The translations under genes and the position numbers were made by a program. From Chimonanthus salicifolius (lineage: Eukaryota > Streptophyta > Magnoliopsida > Laurales > Calycanthaceae), in NCBI GenBank assembly GCA_013350335.1, contig CM023538.1, positions 50,109,195 to 50,173,194 on the forward strand: a DNA stretch of 64,000 nt. The letters are read 5' to 3'. Below, piece by piece: positions 58,005 through 64,000 of the stretch. Position 1 is the stretch's first letter. Each line of letters begins with the position of its first letter. The notes under the pieces are model-generated. The model saw nothing but the letters and a program-made list of their open reading frames with translations, searched no databases and had not been told where the DNA came from.

Positions 58005-59446
58005 GGCATTTAGACACCGTACTATTCTGTCAGCAGATACCCATTTTCAGTTTTTGAGTGACAATTACCATTATGTCCCTTCTCCACGAAATCGACCGAT
58101 CGATTCTGCAGCGCATTTTCGCTTTGATTGATCAATCCCTTTTGCGTAGAATCATGCGATTGATTCAATGGGATCGTGCAATTGATCCCTCAAACACGAA
58201 CGAAAGATGCTAGTGGGAGAAATCGACCGATTGAAACACTGTCGTGCAATTGGTTCTGTTTATTTACGCGAACATGAGCAGCTGGAGAAATTGACCGATT
58301 GAAGTGTAGAATCGTGCGATCGATTTTGCTTATTTAGGCTACTCTAACTATAGAGCGGAAGAGGCTTCCTGAAGAAATCGATCGATTAATTGTTTAAAAC
58401 GTGCGATCGATTCTTCTTATTTATGCTACAGTAACTATATTATTTAAATAATAATTTTTTTAAAAAAACTTTAAAGTTATTTTTTAAGTACTGTGTATTT
58501 TCAAAATTTCTCAAATTAAATATCCGGAATAATTACGATAACCAGATAAAAATACTTTAAGACTTCAAGGTCTTTTGACACTCCCAAATGTTTAGAACAA
58601 AGTGTTTTACAAATAAAGGTATCTCTCAGTTGTACTGAAAATACATTTTGGAGTGTCAAAGACCTTGAAGTCTTAAAGTATTTTTATCAGGTTATCGTAA
58701 TTAGTCCGGATATTCAATTTTAGAAATTTTGAAAATACACAGTGCTTAAAAAATAACGTTAAAGTTTTAAAGGAAAGATAAAACTTTAACGTTATTTTTT
58801 AAGCACTGTATATTTTCAAAATTTCTTAAATTGAATATTTAGACTAATTACGATAACCTGATAAAAATACTTTAAGACTTTAAGGTTTTGACACCCCAAA
58901 ATGTATTTTCGACACAGCCGAGGGATACCCTTATTTATAAAACACTCTGTTTTAAGCATTTAGGAGTGTCAAAAGAACTTAAAGATTTAAAGTATTTTTA
59001 TCAGATTATCGTAATCAATCTGAATATTTAATTTGAGAAATTTTGAAAATAAACAGTACTTAAAAAATAACTTTAAAGTTTTAAAAAAAATATTATTATT
59101 TAAATAATATAGTTACTGTAGTTTAAATAAGCATAATCGATCGCATAATTCTACACTTCAATGGTCGATTTCTCCAGCTGCTCATGTTCGAATAAATAAA
59201 CAGAATCAATCACACAAGAGTATTTCAATCGGTCGATTGCTCCTGCTAGCATCTTCCGTTCGTGTTCGAGAGATCAATTGCATGATCCCATGGAATCAAT
59301 CGCACGATTCTATGCAGAATGATCGATCGATCGAAACAAAAATACACTGCAAAATCAATCAATCAATTTCGTGTGGAAGGGAGAGAAGGGTAATTTCCAT
59401 TAAAAACTAAAAATCAGTGCCTTACTGTATGCAGTGTCTAAATACC
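58005..59446. mobile_element. Large fold-back element 4 with a different arm palindrome (1442 bp)
   Basis: Ends GGCATTTAGACACCGTA and, on the opposite strand, GGTATTTAGACACTGCA. Two hairpin cores (about 58470-58760 and 58785-59080) are clearly the same as in elements 1-3. The outer arms instead carry 'aatcgaccgatcgatt'-type palindromes alternating with 'gtgcgattgattc' words, and match each other in inverted order. No target duplication was seen. Weak inverted similarity extends a few bases further out ('tatcgatca'), so the true edges may lie near 57977 and 59461. Confidence 0.8.
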
Positions 59447-59674
59447 GATCCTGATCGATAAGGCCGAAATTTTGGTCCCACAGGACCAAAATGTCAATAT
59501 TGGCCGAGATTTTTCCGAATAGCAGTTCACAGCCCTGAAAAGTTAGGTCTGCCACAAGCACTGCTTTGTGTACAGTGGGCCACTAGATAGAAAAGAGACA
59601 GTGACAAAAACAATGATAGCTAAGGAATGGGTGTTCATGCCAATACCAATAGAAGAAAAATTTTATTTCTTAAG

Positions 59675-60660
59675 TTTTTTTTTAATCAAAGTGTCCAAAC
59701 GAGGCATCGATAAGTATCTGAGTAGTGTAAATCTTTTAATATGTACAGACTGAATAAATTTAATGAAAAGTGGCCTTTTAATATTGAATGTGAATTAAAT
59801 ACAAGATCCTCTCTTTTTAAGATGGATTCTTGAGAGTAATACAAATCACTCTATTTATTCATAAATCTTAAGAGGTTACATTTGGATCTTGGATAAATTT
59901 TACAGGGGTTATCCGAAGTTACCTTTGACTAAGGATTATCCTAAGTATTATAAATACCCCTTGTTTGAAAATAGTTTTTAAAAATGAGACGAGAGAGATA
60001 AAAAGATAATTTTTTATCCTTACCCCCATCATCCTCCATCCAAACGCAGCTAAAGTGTTTCTAGGCCAAGATTCCCACTTTCTAAGATGGATTCTTGGTT
60101 GTCTGCCGAAGCCCTCAAGTTATTCATAATCTTAAAAGTGTTTCTAAGATGGATTCTTAGCCGTGTGACGAACCCCCAAAGTTTTTTTTAATCAAAGTGT
60201 CCAAATATGGCATCGACTAATCTTTATGACATGTAACTCTTTCAATCTACACATATAGGATAAATTCAATGAGAAGTGACTCTTTAGAGTTGAGTGTGAA
60301 TCGAACACAAGACTCCCGCTTTTAAGATGAATTATTGGCGGTAATACAAACCCCCCAAGTTATTCATAAATCTTAAGAGGCTGTGTTTGGATGAGGGGTA
60401 AATTATACCGGAGTTATCCAAAGTTACCCTTGACCAAGAGTTACTCTAGATATTATGAATATATCTTCTTTGAAAAGAGTTTTCAAAAATGAAAAGGGAA
60501 AGATAAAAAAATGATATTTTACCATTATCCCTATTACCTCCATCCAAACAAAGCCAAAGTATTTCTAACCAAGATTCTCACTTTCCAAGACAAATTTTTG
60601 TCCACACGACGAACCCCCAAGTTATTTATAATCTTATAGAGTGTTTCTGGCCTAACTCTC
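59675..60660. repeat. Tandem duplication (period about 506 bp) of a SINE+MITE unit
   Basis: Both units (from about 59675 and 60181) start with an oligo-T then 'aatcaaagtgtccaaa', the tail side of a minus-strand SINE. In unit 2 its box B reads TGTTCGATTCAC on the minus strand near 60296. Each then contains a MITE of about 175 bp, 59874-60051 and 60379-60555, with GGCTGTGTTTGGATG-type ends. The units are diverged, so the duplication is old. The block ends about 280 bp before the SABATH start codon. Confidence 0.65.
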
Positions 60661-60937
60661 TTACATGATAATAGTATTTTAAATGATTACACTGAAGATT
60701 TTCTATTTGCTTGTCTCTCTTAAATGATTCCGTCCATCTTATTTATGTATGTATTGTCTCCGTCTGTCTCCCCACAAAAGGGATCGCTTGCGATGGAAAA
60801 GAGAAAAGGTCACTTGTTTTTACCAAGACAAAATGATAATGCGTCTTAGCTAACTTCTAATCAAAGTACAAAGTATATTCAATCTCTATATAAAGACAGA
60901 TATTGGCCCCAAAACTTCCCTACTCAAGCCTCCAACC
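60661..60937 (+). promoter_or_regulatory. SABATH gene core promoter and leader
   Basis: A TATA box TATATAAA at 60887-60894 lies 44 bp before the ATG at 60938, giving a leader of roughly 15-20 nt if transcription starts about 30 bp downstream. The upstream side is bounded by the SINE/MITE block. No specific hormone-response element was identified with confidence. Confidence 0.6.
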
Positions 60938-61495
60938 ATGGATGTGGAGAAGGCCTTTCATATGAAAGGAGGACAAGGAGAGGCAAGCTATGCTAGAAAT
61001 TCATCAGTACAAGTAAAATTCTCTCATCAACACAATAACCTTCATCATTATTATTTTCTATTTCTGTCAGTGGGATTGTTCTTGATTTTTGTTTTTTCCT
61101 TCTTACAGAAAATCGGCATAGAAATGGCAAAGCACATAACTGTGGAAACCATCATCGACGTTTATCTCACCACAAACCCAAAGTGCTTGGCCATGGCTGA
61201 TTTGGGTTGCTCTTCAGGAACCAATACATTGTCTTTGATAGGAGATATCGTCGACGTCGTCGACCAGAGATGTCGTAGCATTTCGCGCCCGACACCCGAA
61301 TTCCAAATTCTTTTGAACGATCTTCCAGCCAATGACTTCAACTCTATCTTCACTGCCTTGCCTGAATTCTATGGGAAGCTTAGGAAAGGTGGAGTTTTCA
61401 TTGCTGGAGTTGCAGGGTCTTTCTATGGCAGACTCTTTCCTAGTGGAAGCTTGCACTTCATACATTCCTCCTATGGTTTGCATTGGCTCTCTCGA
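60938..61495 (+). CDS. SABATH-family SAM-dependent carboxyl/N-methyltransferase, exons 1-2 (5' part)
   Basis: SABATH enzymes methylate carboxyl groups or ring nitrogens of small molecules such as salicylate, jasmonate or xanthosine, using SAM in the cytosol. Exon 1 (60938-61012) encodes 25 residues with [20 protein letters not shown]...AG intron at 61013-61108 follows. Exon 2 (61109-61495) adds 129 residues: [11 protein letters not shown] (56-66, SAM-binding loop), [11 protein letters not shown] (93-103), GSFYGRLFP (128-136) and SSYGLHWLS (145-153), then a GTAAGT donor at 61496. Tyr18, Ser22, Gln25, Ser129, Phe130, Tyr147 and Trp151 fall where structurally known family members bind SAM and substrate. 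Position 150 is His, whereas characterised salicylate methyltransferases have Met there. The family length is about 360 residues. The remaining exons are not in the 2.5 kb to the window end, so the gene continues beyond it or is truncated. Substrate cannot be assigned. Confidence 0.88.
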
Positions 61496-62574
61496 GTAAG
61501 TTTTATGAAAACATGACTTCTTTGATAAGAATGGATTGGACCCAATTCTGAGTGGGGCTTGGGTGCACTTAGTGGGTCACAGATCCAATAACATCATTCT
61601 GTAAATGGGTTGTAAATGTCCTGACCTGTTGATCCAAACTCAATGGGTCAGGTCAAGACAGCTCTTGACTCAACCCATTGTGCAGAGGAACTTGACTTCA
61701 ATCTTTTTTCCAACCCATTTTCATAACTTTTGATCAGATTTTGATCTGTGCATCGATGCTTTCTCTTAAACTTTCGTTTGAAGGAGACACCAATTTATGT
61801 AAAGTTGAGAATTTCTCATTTTACCCTTTTACTTTTTAATTTAACAGAGTAAAATAAAAAATAAAATGGGAAAATTCTCATTTTTACATGATCTGGAAAT
61901 CTGGAATACCTCACTTGGTTGGGCCAGGGTTGGTCTTAAGTTATCATCCATTCATTATGACATGTTTATATTAACACTTTCTATTTCTTTCATCCATCTA
62001 ATCATATGAATTGTCTCTAAACAAAATTTGAACTCATTTTGAGTTGATCACACTGTTAGATTAAAAATTCGTTCAAAATTCCCTCCATTTTAATTGTTGA
62101 TGTTTGAGATATTGAAAATCATGAATTTTCAAATTCAATAAATTTATTTTCTTTACAAAAAATAATATCTTAAAAATACCTCTCAAATTCATTATTTTTG
62201 TAAATTGGACTCCACTCCTATGAATCCCATTCTTAAAAATTGATTATTATTTTTTTCATTTTTATGACCTATTTTAAACCTAGATTTGTAGACTAGAGAA
62301 GGAGCTTAGGATGCTCTTGTTGAGTGGTTGATAGTGATAAGGTTTGTGTGTTTCTTACAACTTCTATGATGACATCCCTGTAAATATGATGTTGGCTGTC
62401 TCATTTGGTTATTGGTTTTGGAAAAGGGTAAAACGACTTCTCATTTTCAAGCTATCTATTCTAAGGTGTGCCTATTGTACTTCCATCCATCACTTATCAA
62501 TCACCACTCTTCTCTTCTGTCATCCATACAAAATTCCAAATATATCTAGTGGCTTAGCGACCAATTATAGATAC

Positions 62575-62895
62575 ATCCGTTCGAGGAGAAAAAATTAAAA
62601 ATTTATATGAGATTAGGTCACTCCACTTATCAGATTAGTCTTTTGGACTGAAAGTGCAGTTCTAACAGTGGTATGAGTGCTAGGTCCTCAAGTCACAATA
62701 TGTAGACTCAGGAATTCTCTAATCAAATGGGATGGTGGGTGACGATCTATCTGCCGGAAAGTCTCATTCAAAGGAGAGATTGTTGGAGTACGAATGAGAG
62801 TTCTACATCAGATGTGAGGGAGAAAAACTAAAGACTTATATAGAACCGAATCATTTTGCTTATCAAATTAGTCTTTTGAACTGAAAATCTATTTT
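62575..62895 (+). mobile_element. Decayed TRIM related to the one at 35454
   Basis: The end of the 5' LTR ('attagtcttttgga' ... TTCTAACA, to 62667) is followed by a primer site GTGGTATGAGTGC. The polypurine tract AAAGGAGAGAT precedes the 3' LTR, which starts TGTTGGAGTACGAA at 62781 and shares 'cacatcag', 'ttatat' and 'attagtcttttga' with 35669-35783. The left part of the 5' LTR is lost and the right end is eroded. Confidence 0.75.
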
Positions 62896-63323
62896 GAAAG
62901 TGATTTAAAATGTTATATCTCAGTGTGTGGATGACAAAAAGTCCTGTCACAGGAATTTGGATGGTGACCCAAATGAGAGTACAACACTGAACAGTCAATT
63001 TTGGTTTGTGACACATAAAACATGTTTTCTGCAATTGTTAACAGTCATAGCAAGAAATTATAAGATACACTGCTCTAGAAATCAAATTTAAGAGGCTACT
63101 CAATCCAATTAGATTAGGATTCGTCGAGGTACTGGTACAATTGATTTCAAAATCATTTCATACATTAAAACAGGTTAAAACCAGACATAAAACCCGTCCA
63201 AATCTGAATTTATTTATTATTTATTTTATATTATTTGACTACGGTTGAATTTCGTAGAGTTTGGCATTCTTCGATTATAAAAACAATAAAATTTTAGATT
63301 GCAAAGTTGATAAAAGTAGCAAT

Positions 63324-63525
63324 TTTGGCTGCATCTGGATGAGGGGTATAATAGAATGAGGTGTTATCTCTCATTAACTTTATTTAATAACTAAATTACA
63401 TGGATGAAAAATCTCAATTTTATCTTTATTTATCAATTCACTCTCACTTTGAAAATCGTTTTAAAGCAAAAGATATTCGATTATCCACATCTATAAAATC
63501 TATCCCTCATCTAAACGTAGCCAAA
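63324..63525. mobile_element. MITE with GGCTGCATCTGGATG-type ends
   Basis: Left TTTGGCTGCATCTGGATGAG pairs with right, read on the opposite strand, TTTGGCTACGTTTAGATGAG. It is the same terminal type as the MITEs at 59874 and 60379. No clear target duplication. Interior AT-rich. Confidence 0.65.
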
Positions 63526-64000
63526 GGAACCTTACCATGCGTGTCTTTCCCACCTATCAAATCCATCGCTATTGAACCATGTCCACTAAGTCTTCAAACA
63601 TTTTGGGCTCACTTAGCCTCATAAATTCAAGAGTTTTTTTAAATTTCTGTGTCCATTCACTATCATAGACATGGCTATTGTCATTGTCCACCATTGTCAT
63701 TATCAACAAAATTGCAAATGGATATGAGATCCACTTCAATTTATTGATTTATCCCTCAATGATTTTCCATCTTTCCATTGCATCTTTGATGATGGTATTT
63801 AAGAATTTGGTTGATGACACAATGTGCATCAATTTTTTTTCCATAAACTAATTTAATGCATAGAAAAAATCTTTATTAGGCTCTCTAATTTTATTAGATG
63901 TTTTTTATTTCTAATGAAAATATGTATCAGTTATTATATCACAATTTTTGACAAAATAAAATTATATAGGATAAGGAAGCATATCTCTGATAAAAGAAGA

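Larger units (their letters stand above)
61496..64000 (+). other. SABATH intron 2 or downstream flank, with a TRIM and a MITE
   Basis: No SABATH exon 3 (the family resumes with V-P-x-G-L and later NKGN) was recognised in this stretch. It is AT-rich and carries a decayed TRIM and a MITE. If the gene is intact this is the start of an intron of more than 2.5 kb. Confidence 0.5.

Noticed and set aside
62344..62598. Possible third SABATH exon
   Set aside because: The 84-residue frame has none of the expected VPxGL or NKGN residues and no acceptor fitting the phase.

Overview
The window is nuclear DNA of a flowering plant. It is AT-rich and gene-poor, with plant-type introns (GT...AG, pyrimidine-rich acceptors), Copia elements primed by initiator-Met tRNA, a plant L1-type LINE with a C-terminal RNase H, tRNA-derived SINEs, TRIMs, and hAT and Stowaway MITEs. 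I cannot name the species. Only two pieces of ordinary host genes are visible, and both are partial. One is the first coding exon of an inositol-pentakisphosphate 2-kinase gene (IPK1) on the minus strand, 23668-23769, with its 5' UTR intron and leader. The other is the first two exons of a SABATH methyltransferase on the plus strand at 60938-61495.

Layout. 1-4540 holds LTR-like remnants and a short tandem repeat. 4936-8421 is a decayed Copia element whose 5' LTR is split by a 1.2-kb hAT-like element. 8422-14021 is a broken minus-strand transposon ORF, interrupted by a small hAT-like element and by a 3500-bp solo LTR with a perfect 5-bp target duplication. 14372-15577 is an LTR-like sequence related to one at 3186-4118. 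15618-19150 is a large imperfect inverted repeat around an LTR-like core. 21143-22737 is a non-autonomous hAT element. 23515-24070 is the IPK1 start. 24-40 kb is mostly AT-rich intergenic DNA carrying a hAT MITE, an LTR-like region with recurring hairpins, a complete TRIM, a decayed hAT transposase gene, two SINEs and Stowaway MITEs. 40773-48234 holds three large fold-back elements. 48235-52312 is a LINE with a 1299-codon ORF. 52313-55113 is a deleted Copia element with a complete TRIM inside its 3' LTR. 55369-56325 holds hAT-like elements, and 58005-59446 a fourth fold-back element. 59675-60660 is a tandemly duplicated SINE+MITE block just upstream of the SABATH promoter.

The most unusual content is a family of four non-coding fold-back elements (40773, 45774, 47115, 58005). 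Each is palindromic at three scales: the whole element, a repeated ~290-bp hairpin core (about ten copies in all), and arrays of short palindromes in the outer arms. The core is conserved among the copies, while the arm palindromes differ: TTCGAATGAA-type in three copies and AATCGATCGATT-type in the fourth. A second, separate family of four hAT-like elements (4973, 8886, 38913, 55985) is delimited by near-perfect 8-bp target duplications. Few genes here act together; the window is mainly a record of nested insertions beside one plausibly intact methyltransferase promoter.

All similarity statements come from reading the sequence by eye. No database search was possible.
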